From the NCBI GenBank assembly GCA_018105865.1, contig CM030852.1, positions 2,314,434-2,378,433 on the forward strand: a stretch of 64,000 nt of DNA, given 5' to 3'. The translations under genes and the position numbers were made by a program. Below, piece by piece: positions 21,436 to 33,844 of this stretch (its first letter is position 1; every line of letters begins with the position of its first letter). Source of the DNA: Metaphire vulgaris. Taxonomy: Eukaryota > Annelida > Clitellata > Crassiclitellata > Megascolecidae. The notes under the pieces are model-generated. The model was not told where the DNA came from, ran no database searches, and was given only the letters and a program-made list of their open reading frames with translations.

Positions 21436-22074
21436 GTATGTACACATTTGCAACACGAGTTTATATTTGAAGCTTTCGCTATTAAAAATGGCTGTGTAAG
21501 CAACGTACTCCGTAGCCAAGATGCCAGGTGACGTAACCTGATCACGTGATCGGTATTTAATTATTAACGAAGAGTTAATAGATTACAGCGGTAGCTTTTA
21601 ACGATTTCTCAGTAAAATTGACACAAACACCGTGACACGTCAGTTTTCCACAATGAATTTCATAATTATTTTATTGCACGTTGTTTCAATGATTGTTATT
21701 AGTAATTAATTATTACTCATTTATACTAATTGATGATAATTTTGTGACCTGTCAAGTGTTATGTTTATAGCAGGCAGTTTCAGTTTTAATGAGATGTGAA
21801 CTTTTTATATTGACTTTTCAAAATTTCAAAAGGAATTAGTTCAGTTTTCTGAAGCCTTGTGCTTTGCATTTTCATAAAATATTTGTTTAATTACAAAGTT
21901 TTGTTGACTTATGTTACTTTATGTACATATATATATGACATTATATTGCAAAGGGCAGCACAATTTCTATTTTCATACCATTTGAGTCATATTCTATTAG
22001 TTGGGATGTTTTGGATTAAATATTATAGCTGATCTGAGTTATGTGCTTTTGTAGCACCTTTGTGGTGCTCAAAG

Positions 22075-22252
22075 CAGTGGCGGCTCCAGGATTTGGCGAG
22101 TGGGAGGCGTTAGGGTGGCAACTTCTAATCATGGGGGCCAACCATTTGTTGTTAGGTATGTAGTACTAAGTAAAGGGTCCCAACAGGGGTTACTAGGGGG
22201 GGGGGGGCAGGCACTCAATAGGGGCACGGGCCTCCATGTGGAGCCGCCACTG
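22075..22252 (+). mobile_element. hAT-1 MITE with 8-bp target duplication
   Basis: CAGTGGCGGCTCCAGG to GGAGCCGCCACTG, flanked by GCTCAAAG on both sides. Confidence 0.92.
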
Positions 22253-22351
22253 GCTCAAAGGGATCAATCGATGGTACTTCAGATTCATTCTCAAAAGACC
22301 AGGTCATTCCAGAGATCAGTCAGGGGAAATAGGAAGGCAGACTACGTTGTA

Positions 22352-22480
22352 TATGCGAACTAGAAAAGACATGTTTTTAGTCTAAATTTGAAAGTCCTCA
22401 GTTCATTGGAAGAATCTGACAGGCATAGGAAGAGAGTTTCAGGACCTTGAGCCTGCTGCTGCTCTACTACCAGTTTCACT
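22352..22480. repeat. dispersed repeat (TTTTTAGTCTAAATTTG family)
   Basis: Begins near CATGTTTTTAGTCTAAATTTG and continues GAGAGTTTCAGGACC. A related stretch occurs at 27228-27300. A more distant third version may lie near 53515-53650. Confidence 0.4.
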
Positions 22481-22904
22481 TCTAGTTCTGTTCTGTAGTT
22501 AGCAAATCTTGTTGAGTGGAAATGTTTTGGGTGGTTTAGCGTGGAATTTGGATGCCAGCATGGCCAGTCTGCAAAGTTTTATAAACCTGTGTTCCACATT
22601 TCGAAGACTTGATGGTTGAAAATGCCATGCCTCTTTTCTGTCTTGGTTTTGCTATAGAAATTTCGTGTTTACTTACTTACTTACTTGCTCTGGTAGGCTG
22701 TTGAACTCTGGTTCAAGCCTTTGCGCAGGCTATTTCCTTTGCAGGACGTGGTGGAGTAGCGGTAAGATTCTCGTCATTCAACTGGATGGCTGGCATAGCA
22801 GGGCAATAGCAGACCCTAGTCACTGCTTAGTGACCTCGGGCATGTTGTTCACCCCCACTTGGCCCACACTTAATATTCTTCACCGTGGAGGGTGCCACAA
22901 ACCA

Positions 22905-23296
22905 AATATTGGGTGGGCCAACATGGCCTGTTTGAAATTGGACAATGCAAGGAGTAGTGCTACAGTAGGCTATAGATATGCAAAAATTCAGAAGAGTGAT
23001 GAAATGAATTAAAACCACATATTCTTGTGTCCCCATCTTTGCTATGTGAAACCGTACTAGAATTGTCAATATATTCTGCCTCAATTTTTTCTAGAGCTTT
23101 CGAAATGCCACGAAAAATAATGAGCCATTTGAAACGACATGATACAAAGTCTTTCAGAAATCTATTCTCTGTCAGATTTTATAGACCACAAAAATATTAT
23201 AAAATTGATACCCTGTTTGAAATTGGACAATGCTAGTGCTACAGTAGGCTATAGATATGCTAAAATTCAGAAGAGTGCTGAAACGAATTAAAAGTT
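22905..23296. repeat. imperfect direct duplication with GGGTGGGCC words
   Basis: About 90 bp starting CCTGTTTGAAATTGGACAAT occurs at 22926 and again at 23212, continuing through CTACAGTAGGCTATAGATATG to AATTAAAA. The flanks also repeat the phrase AAATATTGGGTGGGCCA several times up to 23600. Confidence 0.7.
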
Positions 23297-23716
23297 CATG
23301 GAGGGCGCCACAAGCCAAATATTGGGTGGGCCAAAATGGCCAATATTTCAGAGACAAGACAGGGCAGCGAGAAATTCTTGCCGTTATGATCAATCGATCA
23401 TTGAAAATAACACAGTTGCATGGTTATATAAATATAATAATTTTGAATGGTCCTCCACATCTGTGACAGCTCTCTTATATATTTATGCCAATATATTGGG
23501 GATTTGGGGTTATTAGTTCCACAAAACATTGTAATTTGCCAATTGAAATTGGGTGGGCCAAACACATTGTGGCCCATTTGGCCTAAATATTGGGTGGGCC
23601 ATGGCCCACCCTGTTGCACCCCCATGTTCTTCACTTTGTGTTCACTTTCACATATACTGTATGTTTGGATTGGCAACTGAGGCACATTTGTAATAATTGC
23701 GCCTAGTAAATGAACT

Positions 23717-23791
23717 CTATGTATGTATGTATGTATGTATGTATGTATGTATGTATGTATGTATGTATGTATGTATGTATGTATGTATGTA
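23717..23791. repeat. GTAT microsatellite
   Basis: About 18 perfect GTAT units. Confidence 0.95.
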
Positions 23792-23815
23792 TGATTTTGC
23801 ATGTGGTAACCATGT

Positions 23816-23817
<2 letters not shown>

Positions 23818-23870
<53 letters not shown>

Positions 23871-24052
23871 CAGTGGATCCCACTTAATCGCTTACTGCTT
23901 AATTGCATAACCCGCATAATCGCATAACATAAAAACCCGAACCAGTGTTTTGTGCGTACAATTAATTATCAGATGTCCCGGCTATTTGCATAGCCCAGTT
24001 ATTCGCATAAGCAAGGCTTGCATGGCACCCGTGCAATTAAGCGGGTTTCACT

Positions 24053-24132
<80 letters not shown>
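23818..24132. repeat. AAT array interrupted by a foldback element
   Basis: AAT units run from 23818 to about 23870 and resume from 24053 to 24132, with a 183-bp palindromic element between them. Confidence 0.85.
23871..24053. mobile_element. Tigger-like foldback element inside an AAT array
   Basis: Ends are CAGTGGATCCCACTTAATCG and CAATTAAGCGGGTTTCACTG, inverted. The interior repeats GCATAA words in both orientations. CAGTG ends with a CTTAAT motif resemble pogo/Tigger termini, but TA flanks are not clear. Confidence 0.55.
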
Positions 24133-24563
24133 TGTGTTTCATACAGTTATGTATCCACCAACAAAGAATTTACATTAATACGGTCTGTGAAGACTAGGCT
24201 GCATCCCAGTGCATTGCTATGAAAGCATGATATAAACTGAAAATTTGCATTTTAAAATTCTGTTGTGCGTCTTTTTCTTCTTACTTACTCTGTCCGCTTC
24301 CCATGTGGAGCCACCTTTGATTCTGCAGTTGTGTACTGTGACAGAAAAGCATGGTACTGATATTGAAGTATATGTAGTAAAGTTTATGGCTTTTCTTTAA
24401 TAATTTGGCCTATAGGTTAATAGAATTTTGAGCAGTTGGTGACCAGGGCTTTTTGCTTAGAAGGTGGCTTTTTGTCTGTGGTTAGTGATGCCATAACATT
24501 GCTTATGGTGAATATAGTAAACATTTTGACAATCAATGAATAATTAATTTATGGCAACATGTA

Positions 24564-24859
24564 CAGTAGAGCTTCATTATAATGTATTTAACCGGTCTGT
24601 AAAATTTGGTATGTCATTTCCGAGGTATGTTATATACAAAACTATCCAACGCAGTAGTTCATCGCATAAAATGTTTGGAATAATGGAGGGTGCCAATAAG
24701 AAAGGAAAACCGTGCAAGGAATGGTGTGATGATATTGAGGAATGATGTGGAAGCAGTTTACAGGATCTGAGTGACAGGGCAATGTACTGGGTCATAAATT
24801 GTTGTACGTTATAACTGAGGATTCATTATAATGGATTTAGTTATAATGGAGCTCTACTG
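24564..24859. mobile_element. pogo-like MITE carrying LINE-derived filler
   Basis: Left end CAGTAGAGCTTCATTATAAT, right end TTATAATGGAGCTCTACTG, flanked by TA on both sides. The middle (about 24680-24785) encodes GANKKGKPCKEWCDDIEE, matching the LINE ORF2 remnant at 34760-35093. Confidence 0.7.
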
Positions 24860-24899
24860 TACTGACAAAGGCAGAATTCTTTTAGTGGCATTAGAATTA

Positions 24900-24948
24900 C
24901 AGTGGTTTTCACACAGGCTTACTTAGCCTCCTAAACCACTTAAAATCA

Positions 24949-24994
<46 letters not shown>

Positions 24995-24995
24995 A
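24900..24995. repeat. short foldback plus ATT array
   Basis: AGTGGTTTTCACACAGG through CCTCCTAAACCACTT, followed by about 14 ATT units. Same family as 7510, 13285 and 55411. Confidence 0.6.
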
Positions 24996-25076
24996 CCATT
25001 ATTTTGATTTCAAATTGCGATGACTGTTTAGGTCATTATTTGTTTTCTTGGTTTCATCGAGTATCAGAGCCAGGAT

Positions 25077-25248
25077 CAGTGTTTAATCTAGACTGCTGGA
25101 CTCCGGGGGAGAACTGACTAAGCCAGGGGGAATTATGCTAGGGGGCTGCTGTTAGTTGATGTAGTATGCCAAAATTTTCGGGGGAATTTGAAATTTCCGG
25201 GGGGGAAAGGGCAATTTCCCCCTAGGAAACGGGCTAAAATAAACCCTG
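25077..25248. mobile_element. hAT-2 MITE, diverged copy
   Basis: Starts CAGTGTTTAATCTAGACTG and ends GGGCTAAAATAAACCCTG. The flanking octamers GCCAGGAT and GCCATGGT agree at 6 of 8 positions. Confidence 0.6.
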
Positions 25249-25460
25249 GCCATGGTAGTGTAGTGTTGAATTTTGTTCAGCATACAGATTTTTAAAGGCT
25301 GTGGTTTTAGATCATCATTTGATCTGGATTTAATCGAAGAGTACCGTATACTAGTTACCTTCCACTTTCTTGTTTCTTCTAATTTACCTCTGACTGATTG
25401 TTTAGGTTATTTAGCCTTCGGTAATAGGTTCCGGAAGGACTTATGAAAAAGGTATATATA

Positions 25461-25637
25461 CAGTAGAACTTTGTTATAATGGACTCAGTCATAACGTGTA
25501 TTCGGTAATGATGTACCCTAATGCGTGGTCCTGTGTGATGCTCTTCCATATTGGATAGTATTGGATATAACGTACCTCGGAATGTAATGTACTAAATTTT
25601 ATGGGCCCGCTAAGTATGTTATAATGAAGTCCTACTG
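25461..25637. mobile_element. pogo-like MITE flanked by TA
   Basis: CAGTAGAACTTTGTTATAAT to TTATAATGAAGTCCTACTG with TA on each side; the interior carries TTGGATATAACGTACC. It is about 60-70% alike to 52866-53048. Confidence 0.75.
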
Positions 25638-26935
25638 TATTATACATAAGATATGTATAGAAATTTGTCATAGCATTTTCATTACATAATTTTTCATCTA
25701 ATTATACATTCTTGTGCTTTTAGTTTCATATTCTGTAGTCATGTTCCCAAGTTTTTAATGTCTTAGCAGCAACTTGTAATATCTAGGCAGGGACCTCAAA
25801 GAAAAATTATATGAAGCGCTATGGTTTTGCATTTTGGTTATTGGGAATTGATAGATATTCCATCATGCCTCATTGGTGCCACTGTGAAACATATACCCGA
25901 CTACCCGTACTTTGTATTGCATCGTTACAGCACATATTTAAAATTTAGATGTAAGGTTTCATCAATTGCTTGGCTCATTTTTGTTGATTGTACAGTATTT
26001 CATTTTACATAATGTAACAGCATATTTGTACAGCACCTCTTTTTATTTGGACGACACGATGGTGCCGTGTTTGTGTACTTGAAGGCTGTGCGATGCTGCT
26101 TGTATGTGCTTTGTATGTGCTTGGTTTGTGTCATTTGCCATTTGCTTTTATGTGTGTGGCTCAGGTTCTTTGCCACTGTGATCAGTTAAATTTTCTTTCT
26201 GTTGATGAGGTGTCTCAGTATGACTGTCAATAGTATTCTATTTTCAGTTTTAAATGTCTGTTGGTAGCCAATTTAGTTCAATTAGAACTGTTGCATAGAT
26301 ATCTGAATGCTCAGACGTCTGAGCGGCCGTTTTCAAGGGGGGGGGGGTGCAATTGTTAGCAATATCTGGATGATTATTTTAGCCATTTTGCTTGCGTGTG
26401 TGTTTGTCTGCAGTCACTTAATTATTCGTGATGGCTCTATCAAATGATTCTCATTGGCCGCCCGGGAGTCACGTGATGTGAATGCCCTGTGCTTAGCCCC
26501 GCGCTGCTCTATGAAATCCCGTCATGAGCGGAGTCTTGTTTGCAGTTCATACTCTGATTTTTGAGGATTTCTTTTTGATTGGAAATTAAAAGGGATATAT
26601 TTGGTATGTTTTCAGGATTTGATTCACCCGTTCTGTCATTTATTTGCAGCAGTCGGGACAGCCAGTGCAACATTGGAATGTGACTCGTGTATGGTGGTTG
26701 ATTAAAGCTGGTGGGTTTACTTGTTGGAAGACATCTTTTTCACGTCTTTGGAACTGTGCTACCGAGCATGTTGTCTGTGAAATCATTTCCAAGTTTTTGC
26801 TGAAGCCAACTGCATAATTGCATTTGTTGTTTTGCATCTATTATAGTCTGCATAATTTTATTTACTTTATTACAGATTTTTGTAATTACATTTTTAATAC
26901 TTTTTAATCATTTCCAATTGTAAGTGCACTAATGT

Positions 26936-27085
<150 letters not shown>

Positions 27086-28166
27086 GCACCTTTGGCACAA
27101 GGCTGACTAATTAAAGGTTATTGATGATGTTGATACTCCAAACACAACATGCATTTAAAAAGCAGGTAAGTGTCAAAGAGATTAATTAGTGGGATTGGGA
27201 GAAAGTGAAGAAGAAATGACTGGTAGAGATGTGTTTTTAGTCTAGATTTGGATAGTCTTACAGAAACTGGGAAATAGTTCCAGATTTTTTTGTCCAGCAA
27301 CAGAAAACAGCTTTCATTTCATGTAAAGTGTTTTGTGGGTACATCAAGCAGTAAATAAGTATTTTGTGAAAGTGTTTGAGGTGATTTTACCTTAAATATC
27401 GAGCAGTTGACTAGTTAGTCATTAATTTTAATAAGATGGTATAGTGTTCTAAGAAGAAATTAAGTAGTTTGCATATTAAAGGAAACTTTGGAAAGGTTAT
27501 TATTGCACATTGAAGACAGAGTTCACTGTACTCTTTCTTAATATTTAAAATGTGTCATTTAGGCAGGTTTGTGTTCTTGTTACTTATTTGTTTTTCTCAA
27601 TAACAGTGTTTGGTTAGTTTTCATATTGTTGCAATTATTTCTAGAATATTTTTACTGATGCTGAAAATTTTATTTTAATTTCTATATGAACTTGGCATTA
27701 TAGGTTGAGATTATTAGTGACACCCTATTAATAAGTAACAATTAGGCAGAAGAAATTGAATTATTGAAACTGAAAAACCACAGATATTTAATATTTTGAC
27801 TACTATTTAGTTTACTTAAGTATCTGATAGTTTTATGATGACTACTTTAGAATTAAACTGAAAAATTTTGCTCTGTGGACTTTAGTCTCATTTTTATCAA
27901 TGGTTAATTAAAAGTGAACAGACCAATAGTAACTTTTATGTGGAATTTTGGACATCCCAGTGGCCGTTATAAAGCAAGTATGCAACAGCGCTATGTAGGA
28001 CTTGTGAAAGAACGGCGGCAAGCGCTAGATAAACTGTGACCAAGTTGCCCTACTAAGACCGTAGGAATTGTCTCAGATTTTGCACCTAAAACGAGGGTCA
28101 GGGTGCATTTGTATTGTGTGGACATGATGACCGACAAACGCTTTCAATCCACATCCGACATGTTTG

Positions 28167-28309
28167 TCACGTGACGTTCGCAGCAAGACCTGGGACGGAA
28201 TGACAGAGACGGAAACAGACATACAGGGACACGAAAGAGAGGACTTTGCAAAGAGACAGGATGAGACAGAGAGATTTCCTGTCTGTTGTATTTTTTTTAA
28301 AGATGGCGG
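28167..28309 (+). promoter_or_regulatory. possible promoter of the zinc-finger gene
   Basis: TCACGTGACG (28167-28176, E-box/CRE-like) and AAGATGGCGG (28300-28309, YY1-like core) lie in a locally GC-richer stretch 680 nt upstream of the acceptor at 28973. This fits a noncoding first exon spliced to 28974, but it is inference only. Confidence 0.35.
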
Positions 28310-28990
28310 ACGCAATGAGTGTCTTAGGCTATGTTGAGTGATGGTCATTATTGGCGGAATTTTTATGACCGTTCTTGCTCCTGAGTGCATTTAATATTGA
28401 TTGCAACAGTGTAGGATTAACTGTAATTTCTCACTAAATGTTCAGAAACTTTAGATATGTGAGAACTTTTGATTTTAGTATTATCTATGCTTGGAGATTA
28501 GTGCTATATGTGTACACTAGTTACCTAAGACAGAACTACCACATCTTCATCATCATCATCATCATCATTGAGCCCTTTTAGTTGTGTGCGTGAAAAGTTG
28601 GAATTGTTTCATTTTTGGGGGCTGTGATGCTCACATCCTCGATGACATCCTAAGATGATTTGTGTTGGTTTATGTTAATCATCCAGATGTATGTGTTCTA
28701 ATCCTGTTTCAATTTCGTTTTGTTGAATACCGCATTTTGAAACTGAATAGAAAACAGTGCTGCAGAGTGCCGTGCTATGGCTAGAGCTTCGATAGTTTCT
28801 AAACAATTGTTCATATAGTAGCACTGAAGCAAAGTGATTTCATTTCATATGTTTTTAAAAAACCCTTTTAGTTATGTGAACATTAAATAACCAATAAAGC
28901 TTGAATCTAAGTTTTATGTTCTTACTGTGCTGCAGTTTTTAAGCTCAGATTATTGACATTTTTGGTTTTTCAGATAACAGATACCCAAAA

Positions 28991-31900
28991 ATGTCTGCAG
29001 TTCAACCAGGTGAGGCCGGTAAGACCTGTACTTCGACATCATCATCGTGGATTGTTCCCATTTCTGATGGAAATGGGTTTTCTGTTCCAGAAAGTCATCC
29101 TCATGTGATCGACATAGTTCCAATTGCTGATTCTGACGAGGAAACTGATGTCCATTCACATTTTAGGGATCAAGTGGAAGAATCAGATACAGGAAAAAGC
29201 AAAATATCACAAGTGAATTTTGATCTTGCGGTGATAAAGACTACAGCGAATGAGTTTAATGGCAAGTCCCAGGCTAAAACCACCGCTCCATTAGAGGCAG
29301 TAAATGTGACGCAGCCAGACGTTGGACATTTGAAAAATTCCCTCATTGAGATTCTTGACACGGAGACCGAAGTTGTCGAGATCTTTCCGGAAGCTGAAAA
29401 TAATATGGTGGAAATTGCTCCTACATCAATTAATACCAAGGCTGCCCAACATAGTGCAGTTTCCAAAAGTTACGTCGTGCAACCTGGCAGTTATAATTCA
29501 GCCGGTGAAGATATCGACGCATCTCTCGAACTCTCCCCGTGTGTCCAAAACTCGTCAGAGATCTGTGAATACGACAGACCGGGGGAACAGAATGCAGGGG
29601 AGTCGAGTGGAAAATACGAATCTCTTTTGCCGAGACTTCAGGGGAATGTCCGTGGAGGCGGGCGACTGTCCGGAGGTTGCAAGCAACCTGGGCAGAAACT
29701 TGAAAGGGCGTTGAACTTCCTAAAGAAAGGAGTTAGCGGAGGATCGCGTAAACCTGTTGCGGAAAATGCGAACGGTAGTGTTTTGAGGTCCTGTTTGACA
29801 GGTTTACCTTTGACATCTTTGCCTGGGTGCGAGGTGGATGCAGGTGAGACCATAGAAGGGTCATCTACTGCCAGTGGAGTGTCCATTTCTTCAGATAAAT
29901 GTGTTGAGAACACTAGGGTATGTGACATTGCTAGTGTTGCCTCTACTGCCACCAACAGCAGTACTTCTCGATGTGTTCAGGGTTCGGACAAAAGCGCAAC
30001 ATCTTCGACTTCCACTGCTGAGCTACAGATGACAGGTCAAGTCAATCGGAGGAAGCGGAAAAACCCACAGTCATCGGTCGGGCCGTGTGCCGGAATTTCC
30101 CAGATTCCTCTGCATGTAAAAGAGGAGAAGATAGACGATAGTTATGAAGAAGTCTTGAGTTCTTCAAAAATTGTGGTTCTGGATTCGGGCATTGGCAGTG
30201 ATGTGTCGTCCACTGGATCGGGACAGAACGTATCCGGTGTGCGAGGGGTTCAAGGAGAAAGGCTGGAACCTGTGGTTTCGGTATTCTTGGCCACTGGCAT
30301 GTCGGGTAAACAGAGAACGATGCCTTCGTACAGGTTTACGAATTTCAAGGTGACCGCCACGCCAAGGACTATTGCGGTTCCATCTGTGGTTAGGCCGATT
30401 CGGTATTCTGCACCTTGCATACTTGCTGGGGGCTCGCAGGGTGTGGGTTCTAATCCTGGGGGAAAGTTGAATGTTCTGCTAAGAACTCCATCTTCTGTCA
30501 CTCAGTCGCAGATGCTCAAGCGAATACCACCACGTATCTTGCCACAGACGGTGTCGAGTTTGATTGCACCGAAGCCTTCATCTTCTGTGTCAGGCCAGTC
30601 TCCAGTGGTGATCCTGGTTAACAAGCGACCCTGTGGAGGAGCAACGAGTGTAAACAGTAACGCTGTGGGGTCGGTCTTACAGTGTAACCAGCCAAGTTCC
30701 TTGTCAGTAATTCTTTCATCGTCGAATGCAAGCAGCGGGGTCGCTAGCAGCAAAACTGCTCAGCAGGTCAAGGCGCGCTCCGAAGGCGCGACGATTTTGA
30801 CGCAGAAATTTCGGCTGCTTTACAAGAAGAGCATTTTGTCGAAGTTGGTGTCTCCAAAATCGATGCCAGAGTCACTTTACGTCTCCGAGGCGATAAAACC
30901 ACTTGCGTGTATTGCGTGCGGAGACGAATTCGTAACGGAGGGCGGTCTGAGCGATCATTACAACAGAAAGAGTGTTGCAATAAGTTTCGTGTGTCGCTGT
31001 AACAAGAAGACGAACATATTTTACAACATGTGCAGCTTTGCTCGCTTTTACGACGAGCACAGATCGCAGGAGACGCGCCTTCAGTTCTATCGACAACACA
31101 CCGGGCACGAGTCGTGTATTGTGACTTTGCTTCCGAACTCTTTGATGTTGTCCGGGTGCCAGACGATGATTACAGGTGAGAAGGAGAAGCCGGTTGAGAT
31201 GGAAACACCTGTAGTCACACCTGTTGTGAGTGTTTCATCGCCTCCAGCACCTGTGGTTGCCACGACGGCGAAGGTAGACGAGCCGTCGATCCCGACGCTG
31301 AACGAGTTCTTCAAGGCGCTCGAGCGTCATAACTGCGCCTGTCTGGAGTGCAGCGCCGAGTACAAGCGCCGGCGCGGATTGAGCTTGCACTTCAGCGGAC
31401 AGAGGGGGATGGCGGCTGGGCTGCGGTTCCAGTGCGGAAAGTGCTTCATGGTGCTCCCAAACATCTGTTCGTTCAAGTCGCACTCGAGGATCCACGACAA
31501 GCTTGAGCCGTACGTGTGCCCGGAGTGCGGCCAGATTTTCCGGACGTCGCGCGAGGTCTTCATGAAGCATGTCAAGCAGGTCTGTCTGCACTTCTCGCGG
31601 TTTCAGAGCCGGCAGTGTCCGATATGCGGCGTGACGCTCTCGCACTCCGTCGAGTCCATGATAGCGCACCTCGAGCACGTCCACACCCAGTCCTACCACA
31701 AGTGCAGTGCCTGCACGATGGCCTTTCCCACCGTGAAGAGCTTCCGGTGCCACACGGTGGCGCAGCACGACGGCGACGCCGTCAGCAAGACGATCCACAA
31801 GTGTCCGTTCTGCAAGGTCGCTCAGATGGACCAGAAGTCGCTCGTCGAGCACATCGCCCAGCACGTCAACGACGCCAGCTTCGGCAAGCCGTGCGACTTC

Positions 31901-33790
31901 CGCTGCCTGCACTGCTCGACGAATTTCGCCGCTCGCGCCGAGCTCGTCGAGCACATGAAGTCCGCCCATCCGACGGACATAATCACGGGAGCGATGTGCG
32001 AAATATGCGGATTTGTCTGCGAGAACACTCTATCGCTCTATGGACATATCAACACGGAACACGCCACTTTCTTTAAGCAGCTGTTTGAAGAGATGGCTCG
32101 CACTCCGGCTAGTGCTGGCAATTCGCCAAAATTCAACAATCAGACCACCCAGTTGAAGGTGGCAGCATCTCCTGGTGTGACCTTGTCGAAAGGACAGAGT
32201 TCAAGGTCACCGGCAAAGTCTTTCGAATGTGACCGCTGTCAGATGGTCCTTGGCGACGGTGAGAAATACGAGCGTCACATGGCCAAGCATAGATACATGG
32301 AATCAAAGAGAGTTTCGTCGGAGACACCGCCGTCGAGTGGAAAAATGAAGAGAAGGCGGATCAAGGACAGAAAACCTATTGAAGAAAACCACTCCGAGAT
32401 AAAATCCGAAGATCAGGTTTGCTGTTTTTTTTATTTTTTGTTTCCTTCTGTTATTTTAAAATATGGATACATTTTGCTAACTTGTACAAAAGTTTTAGTA
32501 CATGTATATAAATGTATGTATATAAATACTGTATATAAATGTATATAAACTCTTGTATATAAATACTTTGAAATTATGGAGAAACATTTATTAGGTATTA
32601 ACTTTATATTTGCTTTGACTTATTAGTTGTTATTGTTTAGCTTTTGGGTCATTGGACCAGTTGCTGTTGTCAAATTTATGTTGTTTATGACTTTAACATG
32701 AATTTTCAATCAATCAGTCAGTCAATCAAGGATTTGTTTCCAAACAAAACCATTACTTATTATTTTAAGTTACATATTGTTTCAAGTTATTAAGATACAG
32801 AGGAAAGCGTGTAATGTATGATATTCCAAACTTCATTGCAAAGTAAATATTGGAAATTATTTCCTTCTGTTTTAGGAGATTACTGACGTTTCTGCGTCAG
32901 GTGACGTTAAGTCAGTTGCATTGGCCAAACCACTTTCAAATGCTGTAAAGAAGCCCGCTGGGTTACAGTTGGGTGAAGTTGATCCATCCCTGTGTTGGTT
33001 TTCCTGTCATCTTTGTGAGAAGACTTTCAGAGATTTTGAGGATCTTCAGCACCATCTGAAAGAGACTCATTCAGGAAAGTCGCGCCAGCACGCATACCTG
33101 TGCTGGATTTGCCGCGAGCAGAGCGAGCTCAAGAGCTACCCGAAGGCGGGTATGCTGATCAAACATCTGAAACATTTCCACAAGATCGCGCGGAAAAACA
33201 TCGACTACGGGCGGATCGCGCTGTCGAACAACGGCAAAGACGACGACGCGGGATTTCCCGCGGACGACGTGAAGCCGTCTCAGCCGTCGACGTCGGTGCG
33301 CAAGCTGAGGGTCGAAGGCGAGTCGACGTATAACTGCGCAAAGTGCGAGTTCTCGTGTTCGGAAAGAGCGTCGTTCCTGGACCACATCAAGTGCCACTGT
33401 CGAGAGAATTCGCACCAGTGTCCGGAGTGCGGCGTCTGTTTCGTCGTGCTGCCGTCGCTGAGGCGCCATCTGATGATCGTTCACCGCGTTCGCGACTTCG
33501 ACCGGTATTTCGCGGAGACGGGATTCTCCCTCGAGGTTCCGACCTCGTACGACGTCGACTCGGATCCCGAAGACGTTCCCGTCGTGCCGAACACGTCGAG
33601 CGTCGATCAGTCGAACGACGACCTCGTCAGTTCGCCGGAGAAAGAGTCGAGCCTTGAGTGTACCGTGTGTTACCGTACGTTCGGCGACGAATGCGCCGTT
33701 CGCCAGCACATGAGGGTTCACGGAATGGCGTTCATTCAGGGAACACGGCGCAGCAATATGTCGCGCCGGAGTGTTTCTTCTGACTGTTGA
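28991..33790 (+). CDS. Multi-C2H2 zinc-finger protein of the ZNF532/592/687 group, 1446 aa
   Basis: Two coding exons, 28991-32416 and 32876-33790, joined in phase 0 (CAG|GTTTGC donor, TTTTAG acceptor); 5' acceptor at 28973. Residues 1-630 are low-complexity and Ser/Thr/Val-rich with acidic stretches. Near residue 635 an atypical module (CIACGDEFVTEGGLSDHY, then CRCNKKTNIFYNMCSF) matches the hallmark block of ZNF592/ZNF687/ZNF532. C2H2 fingers follow at about 780, 813, 840, 875, 903, 936, 970, 1000 and 1076, and in exon 2 near 1184, 1215, 1293, 1321 and 1401. In vertebrates the family binds ZMYND8 in a chromatin complex; that role here is by homology. KMKRRRIKDRK near 1120 is a likely nuclear localisation signal. 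The group probably has one ancestral gene in invertebrates, so I give no single symbol. Confidence 0.9.
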
Positions 33791-33838
33791 ACTGCTCACG
33801 ATGATCGAACCTGCTTACCGTAGCACTGCCATTTTGAC

Positions 33839-33844
33839 AATAAA
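33839..33844 (+). terminator. polyadenylation signal of the zinc-finger gene
   Basis: AATAAA 49 nt past the stop codon, followed by a T-rich stretch, which implies a very short 3' UTR unless a later signal is used. Confidence 0.5.

Noticed and set aside
31235..31969. A 244-codon open frame on the minus strand
   Set aside because: It is the antisense of the zinc-finger exon, whose CxxC...HxxxH spacing on the plus strand is unmistakable.
28991..33790. The zinc-finger gene read as a transposon-derived (ZBED or THAP) protein
   Set aside because: No BED, THAP or transposase residues are seen; the fingers and the CGDEF...HYNRKSV block fit the ZNF532/592/687 host-gene group.
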